A DNA stretch of 64,000 bases from DASSBG01 sp963800395 (GTDB lineage Bacteria > Pseudomonadota > Gammaproteobacteria > Xanthomonadales > Rhodanobacteraceae). Location: positions 16,466 to 80,465 of the forward strand of contig CAWDBD010000015.1 of NCBI GenBank assembly GCA_963800395.1, given 5' to 3'. The notes beneath the pieces are model-generated. The model did no database searches. It was not told where the DNA came from and worked only from the letters and a program-made list of their open reading frames with translations. The position numbers and the translations under genes are program-made. Below are positions 8,477-17,305 of this stretch, one piece after another (the stretch's first letter is position 1; every line of letters begins with the position of its first letter).

Positions 8477-9421
8477 ATGCGCTTTGGCATTGTTGTGGAT
8501 GCAACCTGCGATCTGCCGCAGGCTTTTTTCAATGACAACCCCGTGGTCATACTGCCGATATCGGTCAGTATTGACGATCAGAGCTTTGTCGATCGCCGTG
8601 ACATGGAAGCTACGGTCGACTACTACAACAGCGACATCGGCGAGCGCGGGCACAGGGCCGAAACCGCCTCGTTTACCGTCGAGCAGATTCATAATCTGTT
8701 CCTTGAACAACTGGTGCTCGACTACGACTGCGTTTTCTGCCTGACCGTCACCGCCAGCCGCAGCCCCATTCACGCCAATGCCAACCAGGCCAGTTTCTCC
8801 ATTCTCCGGGAGTACCGGGGCATTCGGCAGCAGGCCGGCTATACCAGTCCGTTCCTGATGCGGGTCGTGGACACCCAGAACCTGTTCGCGGCACAAGGCG
8901 TCACGGCGCTGGAGGCCGCGCGGATGATTGCTGACGGCGCCAGTCCGGGGCGTATCCGCGAGCGCCTTGAGTCACTTGCAAACCACACCTACGGTTATCT
9001 GCTGCCGCGCGACCTTCACTACCTGCGCGCCCGCGCACGCAAGAAGGGCGACCGCAGCGTCAGCTTCATGAGCGCCGCGATTGGCGGTGCGCTGGACATC
9101 AAGCCGATTCTGCGTTGCTATCGCGGTGATACCGAGCCGGTACACAAGGCACGCGGTTTCGACCAGGGTGCACAAGACCTTTTCGACTACGCCGCCGAGC
9201 GCGTGCGTCAGGGGCTGCTCACCCGCGCGATGTGCATCAGCTATGGCGGCGATCTGGATGAACTGCGCAATCTGCCCGGGTTTGCAGTGCTTGAGGCCAC
9301 TTGCGAAGAGCACCATGTCAAGCTGCATACCAGCGTGATGAGCATTACCGGCATGGTCAATGTCGGTACCGGTGGCATCACATTGGGCTTTGCAGCGGAG
9401 CCGCATGATCCGGAGTTCTAA
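8477..9421 (+). CDS. DegV family fatty-acid-binding protein
   Basis: A 314-residue DegV-family protein beginning MRFGIVVDATCDLP, the usual DegV start, with VVILPISVSIDDQ, the ligand-loop region FCLTVTASRSPIHANA and a C-terminal half around SFMSAAIGGALDIKPIL. Characterised members bind free fatty acids and in Firmicutes serve FakA kinases. No FakA partner is seen here. It lies 26 bases after fadE with a strong ribosome binding site (GAAGGAGG, 8465-8472), so co-transcription with beta-oxidation is likely. A role in handling fatty acids is an inference from family and neighbour. Confidence 0.88.
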   Translation: MRFGIVVDATCDLPQAFFNDNPVVILPISVSIDDQSFVDRRDMEATVDYYNSDIGERGHRAETASFTVEQIHNLFLEQLVLDYDCVFCLTVTASRSPIHANANQASFSILREYRGIRQQAGYTSPFLMRVVDTQNLFAAQGVTALEAARMIADGASPGRIRERLESLANHTYGYLLPRDLHYLRARARKKGDRSVSFMSAAIGGALDIKPILRCYRGDTEPVHKARGFDQGAQDLFDYAAERVRQGLLTRAMCISYGGDLDELRNLPGFAVLEATCEEHHVKLHTSVMSITGMVNVGTGGITLGFAAEPHDPEF

Positions 9422-9626
9422 TCGACCGGGCTCGCTCTCTGATACACGAGCTCGGGCACGGCGGATTGCAACCCGCCATCAAGCCGGCGGCATGACCTGG
9501 TGTTCGACGGCGGGAGCTACCGCACCATCACGTTTCAGGAGGTGACGTCGCCAGCCTGCGCCGGCGTCATGTTTCCGACACGCGACTGGCGTACACTTTG
9601 CGGTTGATCCCGTTCCGGAAAAGCCC

Positions 9627-10559
9627 ATGTTCAAGCATCATCTTTTCGTTCTGCTGCTGGCTGGCACTGTACTGGCTGGTTGCGCAAGCGAACCGGCTCG
9701 CCAGGTAACGTCGACCCCGGCCGCACCCGTCGCCGCGACCACCGTGGCAAGCCAGCCTCTGGCGGTGGCGGTGGACCGCCCGCGCAATTTCTCCTCCGAT
9801 CTGGTCGATGCCACAGTCTGGGTACAGACTGCGGTCGAGCATGACGTGATCTTCGTGCAGACCTACCGGCAGGCTGAGATGCGCCTGAAAACGGCACTGG
9901 CGGACAAGCAGTGGGATGCACTGGTACCGGCGGAGCGCGAGAACAGCTTCGGCAAGCTGCCGCCGGCCGTGATCCTGGATATCGACGAGACGGTGCTGGA
10001 CAACTCGCCCTACGAGGCACGCATGATCCGTTCCGGCGCCGAGTACAACGAGGCGACCTGGGGTGCCTGGGTCAAGGAAGCTTCCGCCAGGCCGCTGCCC
10101 GGCGCGCTCGAGTTCACCCGCTATGCCGCCGATCACGGCGTGGCCGTGTTCTACCTGTCCAACCGGGATCAGTCGCTGGATGAAGCCACCTTGCAAAATC
10201 TGCGCACTCAGGGATTTCCGGTTTCCGGGCCCGACGCCTTCCTCGGCCTGGGAACCATCGTCCCGGATTGCGAGCAGATCGGCACGCAGAAAACCTGCAG
10301 AAGGCAGCTTGTTGGACGGAAATACCGCGTGCTGATGCAGTTTGGCGACCAGATCGGCGATTTCATGCCGGTACTGGTGAACACGCCGGATGGACGGCGC
10401 AAGGCCACCGCGCCGCACATGGACTGGTTCGGCGAGCGCTGGTTCATGCTGCCCAACCCGATGTATGGCCACTGGCAGCCGGCCCTGTTCAACAATGACT
10501 GGACCCTCAGCCCGGCCCGCCGCCATGCCGAAACGGTCGAGGCGCTCAGGGTTAAATAG
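9627..10559 (+). CDS. Acid phosphatase, HAD superfamily subfamily IIIB, lipoprotein e(P4)-like
   Basis: A 310-residue outer-membrane-type lipoprotein phosphatase. The signal peptide ends in lipobox LAGC (Cys19). The HAD nucleophile motif is VILDIDETVLDNS, and the family segment FYLSNRDQSLDEATLQNL carries the motif-2 region. Further conserved segments are YRVLMQFGDQIGDF and MDWFGERWFMLPNPMYGHW. The e(P4) group dephosphorylates nucleotides and other monoesters outside the inner membrane; the exact substrate is unknown. A possible -10 TACACT sits at 9592-9597, but no convincing -35 accompanies it. Confidence 0.9.
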   Translation: MFKHHLFVLLLAGTVLAGCASEPARQVTSTPAAPVAATTVASQPLAVAVDRPRNFSSDLVDATVWVQTAVEHDVIFVQTYRQAEMRLKTALADKQWDALVPAERENSFGKLPPAVILDIDETVLDNSPYEARMIRSGAEYNEATWGAWVKEASARPLPGALEFTRYAADHGVAVFYLSNRDQSLDEATLQNLRTQGFPVSGPDAFLGLGTIVPDCEQIGTQKTCRRQLVGRKYRVLMQFGDQIGDFMPVLVNTPDGRRKATAPHMDWFGERWFMLPNPMYGHWQPALFNNDWTLSPARRHAETVEALRVK

Positions 10560-10598
10560 TTACTTTGATCAATCACTTGATGGTAGTTTGTTAAGGTG

Positions 10599-10627
10599 TT
10601 GCATTAACTCTGATGGCGCGCTAGACT
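10599..10627 (+). promoter_or_regulatory. Candidate sigma-70 promoter of a short transcript
   Basis: TTGCAT (10599-10604), a 17-base spacer and TAGACT (10622-10627) make a good sigma-70-type promoter. Expected transcription start is near 10634. It is followed 75 bases later by a strong terminator rather than by a gene. Confidence 0.45.
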
Positions 10628-10633
10628 GGACGT

Positions 10634-10738
10634 CGCTGAAATATGGCGCCGCGCCCAAATGGCGCCAGTTGCGGCAATCCTCCTTTCCGGATTTCCGGAT
10701 TTGCCCGAAGCCCTCACGGACTTCGGGCTTTCTTTTTT
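10634..10738 (+). ncRNA. Candidate small RNA with an anti-Shine-Dalgarno-like motif
   Basis: Promoter and intrinsic terminator enclose about 105 bases between the phosphatase and the next lipoprotein, with no plausible coding frame. The predicted RNA contains the palindromic GGCGCC twice and then CCTCCTTT (10679-10686), which is identical to the anti-Shine-Dalgarno end of 16S rRNA and complementary to AAAGGAGG. A terminator hairpin completes it. It could be a base-pairing regulatory RNA or a terminated leader of the downstream lipoprotein gene. Both readings are inference. Confidence 0.35.
10703..10738 (+). terminator. Rho-independent terminator
   Basis: GCCCGAAG (10703-10710) and CTTCGGGC (10721-10728) form a perfect 8-bp stem with a 10-base loop, followed by TTTCTTTTTT. 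This is the clearest intrinsic terminator in the window and ends the candidate small RNA. Confidence 0.85.
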
Positions 10739-10823
10739 GAGCAGGACCTGACTTCTGGCGCTTGCTACTGCCGCCCGAGCAACCTACCCTTCGCCTTCCC
10801 CCAACAGCAACGGATCGTGTCCC

Positions 10824-11762
10824 ATGTATCGACCCACTCTTCGCATTGCCGTGCCGCTGCTCGGTCTGCTGATGCTGGCCGCCTGCGGCAAGGATCAGTC
10901 TGCTCAATCCTCCGCTTCGGCCAACAATGAGCCGGCCAGCGCCGTCATGAATCAGGTCAAGCTGCTCGATCAGGGCAAGATCGACGCCCTGGTCAAGGCT
11001 TCGCTGCCTCCGGCCGACTACCAGGCTGTACGCCAGAAGTTTGTCGAACAGCAGCAGGATCAGGGGCCCATTACCGAGAAGCAGCGCAAGGACTTTGCAG
11101 AAAAGATGAAGGAGCTGTCGGCCCCGGACGCCGAGCAGTCCCTGTTCAAGCAGCTGTCTCCCGTGCTCAAGCAGTACGACAGCAAGTACAAGGCCCAGCT
11201 GCCGATGTACATCGGTATGGGCCAGACCATGATGACTACCGCCATCAACCAGTCAAAGGACATGACCCCGGAGCAGAAGAAGCAGGCTGGAGAGATGCTT
11301 TCCGCCGCCGCACAATGGGCGCAATCGACCGACTGGGGCAATGAGGACAAGGCCAAGCAGGCCATCGCCGTGGTGACTTCGACGGTGCGCAAGCTGGACG
11401 TCAAGACGCTCGAGCAGGCGCGCGCCATGAGTTACGACGAGGCCATGGCCAAATACGGCCAGGTGTGGATGGGCGTGCGCAAGATTTTCAAGGTATACGG
11501 TGCCGATATCGACAAGGCGCTTGCCTCGGTAAAGGCCAAGACGCTCAGTCAGGCCGATCACAAGGCTACCGTCGAGATCAGCTACAGCCTGTTCGACAAG
11601 CCGATGAAGAGCCAGATTCACATGATGGAGCGCGATGGACATTGGTACAACGCCAATCTGGTGACCAAACTGGAAAAATCCATGGCCGAGGACAAGGCGG
11701 CAGCCGCTTCCAGCGCGGCCGCATCTGCCAGCGCCCCGGCGGTTGCCAGCAGCGCCGATTGA
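10824..11762 (+). CDS. Lipoprotein of unknown function
   Basis: A 312-residue predicted lipoprotein: signal peptide MYRPTLRIAVPLLGLLMLAA then Cys21 (lipobox LAAC). The mature part is helix-forming and charged, rich in K, Q, A and D. It includes a segment resembling an extracytoplasmic binding domain (TVEISYSLFDKPMKSQIHMM followed by ERDGHWYNANLV). The tail is a low-complexity Ala/Ser stretch (about residues 293-311). I do not recognise the family beyond a generic Xanthomonadales lipoprotein look. It follows the terminator at 10738, so it has its own promoter or depends on readthrough. plsB starts 15 bases after it. Confidence 0.75.
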   Translation: MYRPTLRIAVPLLGLLMLAACGKDQSAQSSASANNEPASAVMNQVKLLDQGKIDALVKASLPPADYQAVRQKFVEQQQDQGPITEKQRKDFAEKMKELSAPDAEQSLFKQLSPVLKQYDSKYKAQLPMYIGMGQTMMTTAINQSKDMTPEQKKQAGEMLSAAAQWAQSTDWGNEDKAKQAIAVVTSTVRKLDVKTLEQARAMSYDEAMAKYGQVWMGVRKIFKVYGADIDKALASVKAKTLSQADHKATVEISYSLFDKPMKSQIHMMERDGHWYNANLVTKLEKSMAEDKAAAASSAAASASAPAVASSAD

Positions 11763-11777
11763 CGCCGACTCCAGCGC

Positions 11778-14330
11778 GTGTCCGACTCTGATGCAAAAGC
11801 CGGAGCCATGACCACGGTGCGTCCGCGCGCGCCGTGGTGGTTTACGCTGGCCGGGCGCATGCTGCGCCCGTGGATTCGCATCAAGCGCGATCCCAGCGAG
11901 CCAGCCGGCCTGCTGATGGCGGGGCGTCCGGTGTGCTACGTGCTCGAGCGACATGGTTTCTCCGATGCCCTGATTCTCGAACGCGCCTGCAAGGATTCGG
12001 GCCTGCCCAGCCCTACCGCGAGCTTGTCCCTGGCGGGCATGCGACGTCGCTTTTCGATGTTCTCGCTGGCAAGACGCGAAGGCTGGGTGCTGGGCCGGAC
12101 GCGCAAGCGTGCCAGCGACGCGGTGCTGATGCAGATGCTCAAGGCATTCGAGTCGGCACCAGACCAGGACGTGCAGCTGGTGCCGGTGTCGATCTACGTC
12201 GGCAGGGCCCCGACTCGCGAGAGCGGCTGGTTCCGTGTCCTGTTCTCGGAGAACTGGGTCGTGGTGGGTCGCTTCCGGCGCTTGCTGGCGATCCTTCTCA
12301 ACGGACGCAGCACGGTGGTGCATTTCGCCGAGCCGGTGTCCTTGCGCCAGGTGGTCGAAGAATCACCGAAACTGCTGCCTGCGCGCCTGGCGCGCAAGCT
12401 GTCGAGGGTTTTCCGGGTTCATTTCCGGCGCATCCGCGCGGCGGTTGTTGGCCCCGATCTTTCGCACCGGCGTACCGTGGTGGGCTCGGTGCTGGATGCT
12501 GCGCCGGTACGCGAGGCGATTGCCACCAGCGCCATCAAGAACAAGCTCAGTGCGGCCCAGGCGCAACGTCGGGCGCGCAAGATGGTCATGGAAATTGCCG
12601 CCGACTACTCCCATCCGGTAGTGCGCTCGGCCTCGTTCATTCTGACCTGGTTCTGGAACAAGCTGTATGACGGTGTGGCTATGCGCCATTTCGAACAGGC
12701 GCGAGCGGCCGCACCAGGGCATGAGGTCGTCTACGTACCCAGCCACCGCAGTCATGCCGATTACCTGTTGCTGTCCTACAAGTTGCATGTCAGCGGTGTG
12801 GTGCCGCCGCATATTGCCGCGGGGATCAACCTCAACCTGCCGGTCATCGGCTCCATTCTGCGTCGTGGCGGCGCCTTCTTCATGCGCCGCAGTTTCAAGG
12901 GCAGCGCCGTGTATTCGACCATCTTCAAGGAATACCTGGCGCAGTTGATCGACCGTGGCGTGCCGATCGAATACTTCATCGAAGGCGGGCGCTCGCGCAC
13001 CGGCCGACTGCTGGATCCCAAGGGTGGCATGCTGTCGATGACCTTGCAGGCGTTCCTGCGCGCGCCGCGTCGCCCGGTGCTTTTTCAGCCGGTCTACATC
13101 GGTTACGAAAAGCTGATGGAGGGTAATGCCTATGCCGGGGAGCTGTCTGGCCAGGCCAAGGAGAAGGAGTCCTTGCTCAGCCTGCTGCGGGGTGCCGGCA
13201 AGGTACTGCGCCAGCATTACGGCCACGTCACGCTGAGCTTTGGCGAGCCGGTGGCGCTGAATGAACTGCTCGATGCCACTGCGGGCGACTGGCGAAATGC
13301 CAGCGAGGGCGAAGATGCCAAGCCGGCCTGGTTCTCCGATGTGGTCGATACGCTGGCCAGGCAGATACAGGTCAATATCAATGCAGCGGCCGAGGTCAAT
13401 CCGGTCAATCTGCTGGCTCTGGTACTGCTTGCCACACGCAAGCATGCGATGAGCGAGAGTGACCTGATCAAGCAACTGCAGCTGACACGCAGTCTGCTGG
13501 TCGAGTTGCCATACTCCGATCGCGTCAGTGTCACCGACGCCTTGCCGGCCGAGATCATTGCTCACGGCCAGGAAATGGGCTGGATCAAACGTATCGAGCA
13601 CGCTGGTGGCGATGTGCTGCTGGCCGAAAACGACAAGGCGATCCTGCTGAGCTATTTCCGCAACAACGTGCTGCATCTGATGGCATGCACTGGTTGGGTT
13701 GCCTGCTGCTTCGTCAACAACCGGCGCATGTCCCAAGCCTCGGTGCTGCGCCTGGGGCGCATCATCTACCCTTTCATTCAGGGCGAGTTGTTCCTGCGCT
13801 GGGACGAGCACGGCTTTGCCCGTCAGTTGCAGGCCACCATCAGCGAGTTTATTCGCAACGGCCTGCTCGATGCGACCGGCGAGGGCCGTTTGCTCGAGCG
13901 TGGCCCCGGCCAGGAGGATGCGGCATTCCAGCTACGTACGCTGGCCCACTCCCTGATGCAGGCATTTGAACGCTATTACATCGTCATTGCCGCGCTGGTC
14001 AAGAACGGCCAGGGCGCGCTGAGTACGGCCGAGCTGGAGAGCCACTGCACTTCCACGGCGCAGCGTCTGAGTATGCTGCATGAACTCAATGCGCCGGAGT
14101 TCTTCGACAAGTCGCTGTTCCGGGGGTTTATCCGCCGCTTGCGCGAACGCGAGCTGATCTGGAACGGTGAGGACGGCTCGCTGGAGTTTGATCCCGCGCT
14201 CGCCGACGTGGTCGAGGATGCGCGGCTGATCCTGTCTCGCGAGGTGCGTCATTCGATCCTCAAGATAACGCCCGGCAATGGCCACAGCGACGAGTCACGC
14301 CCGGATTTCGAGGACAGCGAGGCCGATTGA
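11778..14330 (+). CDS. plsB: Glycerol-3-phosphate 1-O-acyltransferase
   Basis: About 850 residues (840 if the ATG at 11808 is used), the usual PlsB size. It transfers acyl groups to sn-1 of glycerol 3-phosphate at the inner membrane, starting phospholipid synthesis. Acyltransferase motif I is PSHRSHADYLLLSY (HX4D), followed by PHIAAGINLNLPVIGSILRR, RRGGAFFMRRSFKG and YFIEGGRSRTGRLLDPKGG, then PVYIGYEKLMEG. The start is uncertain: GTG at 11778 has no clear ribosome binding site, and ATG at 11808 has GGAG only 3 bases upstream. Confidence 0.95.
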   Translation: MSDSDAKAGAMTTVRPRAPWWFTLAGRMLRPWIRIKRDPSEPAGLLMAGRPVCYVLERHGFSDALILERACKDSGLPSPTASLSLAGMRRRFSMFSLARREGWVLGRTRKRASDAVLMQMLKAFESAPDQDVQLVPVSIYVGRAPTRESGWFRVLFSENWVVVGRFRRLLAILLNGRSTVVHFAEPVSLRQVVEESPKLLPARLARKLSRVFRVHFRRIRAAVVGPDLSHRRTVVGSVLDAAPVREAIATSAIKNKLSAAQAQRRARKMVMEIAADYSHPVVRSASFILTWFWNKLYDGVAMRHFEQARAAAPGHEVVYVPSHRSHADYLLLSYKLHVSGVVPPHIAAGINLNLPVIGSILRRGGAFFMRRSFKGSAVYSTIFKEYLAQLIDRGVPIEYFIEGGRSRTGRLLDPKGGMLSMTLQAFLRAPRRPVLFQPVYIGYEKLMEGNAYAGELSGQAKEKESLLSLLRGAGKVLRQHYGHVTLSFGEPVALNELLDATAGDWRNASEGEDAKPAWFSDVVDTLARQIQVNINAAAEVNPVNLLALVLLATRKHAMSESDLIKQLQLTRSLLVELPYSDRVSVTDALPAEIIAHGQEMGWIKRIEHAGGDVLLAENDKAILLSYFRNNVLHLMACTGWVACCFVNNRRMSQASVLRLGRIIYPFIQGELFLRWDEHGFARQLQATISEFIRNGLLDATGEGRLLERGPGQEDAAFQLRTLAHSLMQAFERYYIVIAALVKNGQGALSTAELESHCTSTAQRLSMLHELNAPEFFDKSLFRGFIRRLRERELIWNGEDGSLEFDPALADVVEDARLILSREVRHSILKITPGNGHSDESRPDFEDSEAD

Positions 14331-14400
14331 TCGATTCGGGGTTGCGGGCGGGTCTTCGGGTGCAGGCCAGCGGCATGCGGGTCCGGCACAGCGATGCCGC

Positions 14401-14607
14401 TCAGGCATCAAGGTCAGGGATCAGGCGGCTTTCCACTCGCGCGATGGAGTCCTTGAGGCTCAGCTTGCGCTTTTTCAGCCGGCTGAGGCGCAGTTCATCG
14501 CTGCCCGGGACATCGGCCAGGCGCGCGATTGCTGCGTCCAGATCACGGTGTTCCTGACGCAAATCGGCCAGTTTGCGAGCAAGTTCGGCCTGATTTTCTG
14601 GTTGCAT
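14401..14607 (-). CDS. YdcH/DUF465 family small protein
   Basis: A 68-residue, fully helical, charged protein (LARKLADLRQEHRDLDAAIA, then LRLSRLKKRKLSLKDSIARV), matching the DUF465/YdcH family of short coiled-coil proteins of unknown function. ATG at 14607 gives the common family length; an in-frame GTG at 14631 would add 8 residues. It is convergent with plsB and divergent from rdgC. Confidence 0.8.
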   Translation of the reverse strand: MQPENQAELARKLADLRQEHRDLDAAIARLADVPGSDELRLSRLKKRKLSLKDSIARVESRLIPDLDA

Positions 14608-14705
14608 CGGATGAAACCCCGACTTGAGCACTTCTGAAGCTTAGCTTCCGCCATCGGCTCGGGCAATGGTTACAATGGCCGGTCAATTTCCGATCTGAGA
14701 GCCGC

Positions 14706-15623
14706 ATGTTCTTTCGCAATCTTACCCTGTTCCGCTTTTCCGCAACCGCCGGCAAGTCGCTGGGCGAACTCGACACTCTCCTGGGCGAACATCCTCTGCG
14801 TGCCTGCGGACCGCTGGAGATGTTCACGCGTGGCTTTGTTTCGCCGCTCGGCCCGGATGAGGAGGTCATGACGCGTACCCTGGGCCACCATACCCTGTTC
14901 AGTCTGGGCCAGGAGGACAAGCTGCTCCCGGCTGCCGTGGTCGCCGCCGAGACCAGTCGTCGCGCCCGGGCCAGGGCGGCCAGCGAAGGTGGGCCGGTGA
15001 GCGCGCGCCAGCGCCGGGGTATCAAGCAGTCGGTCATGGAAGAATTGTTGCCCAAGGCCTTCAGCCGACCGTCGCGCACGGATGCCTATGTCGACCGCAA
15101 GCACGGCTGGCTGGTGATTGACACCGCCAGCCGCAAGAAGGCCGAGACCCTGCTGGGCAGCGTGCGCGAGGCGCTGTCGAGTTTCCCGGCGCTGCCCCTG
15201 GCCGCCGGCGAAACACCACGCGCACTGTTGACCCGCTGGCTGGATAGTGGCGATCTGCCGGCCGGCCTGGAACTGGGCGACGAGTGCGAGTTGCGTGACC
15301 CCGGTGCAGCCGGCGGTGCCGTGGTGCGCTGCCGGCATCAGGATCTGACCGGAGACGAGATTCGCGAGCATCTTCGCAGTGGCAAGCAGGTTTTTCAGCT
15401 AGGCTTGCATTTCGATGACCGCCTCAGCATGGTTCTCGGTGAGGATCTGGTGATCCGCAAGCTGCGTTTTCACGATGTGGTGGTGGAGGAGTTGAGCTAC
15501 GATTCCAGCGAGGATGCCAGTGCCGAGATTGATGCGCGTTTCGCGCTGATGAGCCTGGAACTGGAAAAGCTTCTGGAGCATCTGGCGCAATGGTTTTCGA
15601 TCACCCGGCCGGAGCAGGCTTGA
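14706..15623 (+). CDS. rdgC: Recombination-associated protein RdgC
   Basis: A 305-residue RdgC, the ring-shaped DNA-binding nucleoid protein that restrains RecA-promoted recombination. The family signature is clear from the start (MFFRNLTLFRF). It continues with FVSPLG, the KQSVMEELLPKAF segment, AYVDRKHGWLVIDTAS, VFQLGLHFDDRLSMVLGEDL and LRFHDVVVEEL. Length matches E. coli RdgC (303). The metalloprotease gene begins 29 bases downstream on the same strand. Confidence 0.96.
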   Translation: MFFRNLTLFRFSATAGKSLGELDTLLGEHPLRACGPLEMFTRGFVSPLGPDEEVMTRTLGHHTLFSLGQEDKLLPAAVVAAETSRRARARAASEGGPVSARQRRGIKQSVMEELLPKAFSRPSRTDAYVDRKHGWLVIDTASRKKAETLLGSVREALSSFPALPLAAGETPRALLTRWLDSGDLPAGLELGDECELRDPGAAGGAVVRCRHQDLTGDEIREHLRSGKQVFQLGLHFDDRLSMVLGEDLVIRKLRFHDVVVEELSYDSSEDASAEIDARFALMSLELEKLLEHLAQWFSITRPEQA

Positions 15624-15652
15624 ATTCGGTGGCATGACTGGAGCGAAGAGCA

Positions 15653-16411
15653 ATGCAGGCGGGGACACAGGATTGGCTTGAAGTGCCGGCGCGAGACGGT
15701 CGCACCATCCGGGTGCGCAAGTCGCCGCATCCGCGTGCGCGCCATCTGCGCCTGACGGTAACCGCCCAGGGCGCGCGCCTGTCCTGTCCGCACAATACCC
15801 ATCCAGCCAAGCTGTTCGCCTTTCTCAAGAAGCACGGTCCCTGGCTGGAGGGCAAGCTGGCGGAGTTGTGTCTCGACGGTACGCGCGCCCCGCAACTGGA
15901 GGTCGGCGTAGCCAATCAGATCATGCTTGCCGGCGAAGACCTTGCCCTGACCTGGCAGGTATCAGCCCGCAGCGGTATCGAGCGATTCACGGACAGCCTG
16001 GTGCTGCGCCTGCCCGAGCCCTGGGGTGAAGCGAGCCTGGGGCGGGCACGCAATCTGCTCCGGGACTATCTGGAAACCTGCGTACGTCAGGATGTGTCGT
16101 GCTGGCTGCCGGGTTATGTCGACCAGTTGGGCCGCGCCCCGACCGGCATCCGCATGCGGGTCCTGAAGAGCCTGTGGGGCAGCCTGGACAGCCGCGACCG
16201 CATCAGCCTGGACCTGTCGTTGTCGCTGGCTCCACGCGAGGCCCTGCGCTATGTCCTCGTTCACGAACTGGCCCACCTGGCCGTACGCGATCACTCCCGG
16301 CGCTTCTGGGCCCAGGTCGAGGCGCTGATGCCGGACTACAAGCCGCAACGCAACTGGCTGCGCCAACACGGCGGCGTGCTCAAGATCGAGATCGACCGCC
16401 TGCTCGGCTGA
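15653..16411 (+). CDS. YgjP/SprT-like zinc metalloprotease (M48-related, DUF45)
   Basis: A 252-residue protein with the zinc motif VLVHELAHLAVRDHSRRFW (HExxH with the third ligand region DHSRRFW), as in YgjP-type DUF45 proteins. The upstream KSLWGSLDSRDRISLDLSLS corresponds to the family's conserved WGSC-type strand. The N-terminal domain is mostly beta. Family members are predicted soluble metallopeptidases without settled substrates. It lies 29 bases after rdgC, and a REP block begins 30 bases after its stop. Confidence 0.85.
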   Translation: MQAGTQDWLEVPARDGRTIRVRKSPHPRARHLRLTVTAQGARLSCPHNTHPAKLFAFLKKHGPWLEGKLAELCLDGTRAPQLEVGVANQIMLAGEDLALTWQVSARSGIERFTDSLVLRLPEPWGEASLGRARNLLRDYLETCVRQDVSCWLPGYVDQLGRAPTGIRMRVLKSLWGSLDSRDRISLDLSLSLAPREALRYVLVHELAHLAVRDHSRRFWAQVEALMPDYKPQRNWLRQHGGVLKIEIDRLLG

Positions 16412-16441
16412 AGCTCCCCAACTTCGTGCGCTTCGTTGCAC

Positions 16442-16590
16442 GTAGGGTGCTGCTGAACGCAGTGAAGCGCACCGAGGCATGAAGCTCCAATGGTGCGCTT
16501 CGTTTCACGTAGGGTGCTGCTGAACGCAGTGAAGCGCACCATGGCGTGGAGCACCAACGGTGCGCTTCGTTTCACTCAGCAGCACCCTAC
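16442..16590. repeat. REP block, left flank of RAYT gene
   Basis: Three REP palindromes of 32 bases. Two are direct copies headed by GTAG (16442-16473 and 16509-16540) and one is in the opposite orientation (16559-16590). Each runs from GTAGGGTGCTGCTGA to GAAGCGCACC, whose ends GGTGC and GCACC pair. The second copy is preceded by an inverted half-copy GGTGCGCTTC at 16492, so the block looks like a BIME. The same family occurs right of the transposase gene and at 20640-21190. Confidence 0.9.
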
Positions 16591-16707
16591 CCAGAACGCG
16601 CGCCGAGACGTGAGGCCATTGCTGCAACAAGAAGTCGGCCAAAGCCTACATGCGATAGCGGGCTGCACCGATTCAGCAGCCCATCCGTGCCATGGCACGC
16701 TACACCC

Positions 16708-17238
16708 ATGCCCCGATACCGACGCTCCGGGATGCCCGGTGCAACCTACTTCATGACCGTAGCCCTGCAAGATCGCCGATGCGACTTTCTGGTTCGCCAT
16801 ATCGCCGACCTTCGTGCTGCCTACGCCAGCGTCCAGGCGCGGCATCCCTTCGAGTCGCTCGCCGCCGTGGTCCTGCCGGAGCACCTTCACTGCTTGTGGC
16901 GGCTGCCTCCCGGTGATCGCGACCTGGGCACCCGCTGGGGTCTGATCAAGGCGAGCTTCTCTCGCGGCATTGCTGCCAGCGGGCATCGTTCGTCGAGCAG
17001 GAACGCACGACGAGAGCGTGGCATCTGGCAACGCCGCTTCTGGGAGCACACGATTCGAAACCAGGGCGATCTGATAGCTCACATCGACTACATCCACTAC
17101 AACCCGGTCAAGCATGCGCATGTTGAACGAGCGGCAGATTGGCCCTATTCGACCATCCACCGATACATACGCAGTGGGGACATTGCGCCGGACTGGGGCG
17201 TCGCGTATGACATCGATGACAGGAACAAGGGCGAGTAG
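16708..17238 (+). CDS. REP-associated tyrosine transposase (RAYT, Y1_Tnp)
   Basis: A 176-residue HUH-type Y1 transposase of the RAYT group, which cleaves REP single strands and is thought to spread them. The start MPRYRRSGMPGATYFMT is typical. The metal-binding HxH is in LPEHLHCLWRLP (His59, His61). The family segment GIWQRRFWEHTIR is present, and the catalytic tyrosine is probably Tyr128 in HIDYIHYNPVKHAHV. All active-site elements look intact. Longer in-frame starts (from 16546) lie in REP sequence and are rejected. REP palindromes flank both ends, the standard arrangement of a RAYT with cognate REPs. Confidence 0.93.
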   Translation: MPRYRRSGMPGATYFMTVALQDRRCDFLVRHIADLRAAYASVQARHPFESLAAVVLPEHLHCLWRLPPGDRDLGTRWGLIKASFSRGIAASGHRSSSRNARRERGIWQRRFWEHTIRNQGDLIAHIDYIHYNPVKHAHVERAADWPYSTIHRYIRSGDIAPDWGVAYDIDDRNKGE

Positions 17239-17305
17239 GCCGTCGCATCATTCCCATCAGCATGCAATTCCCAGGGCATGACGTCCCGACAGCGCGCTTC
17301 GCTGG

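Noticed and set aside
12363..13811. 482-codon frame antisense to plsB
   Set aside because: Shadow of plsB, which has all acyltransferase motifs on the plus strand.
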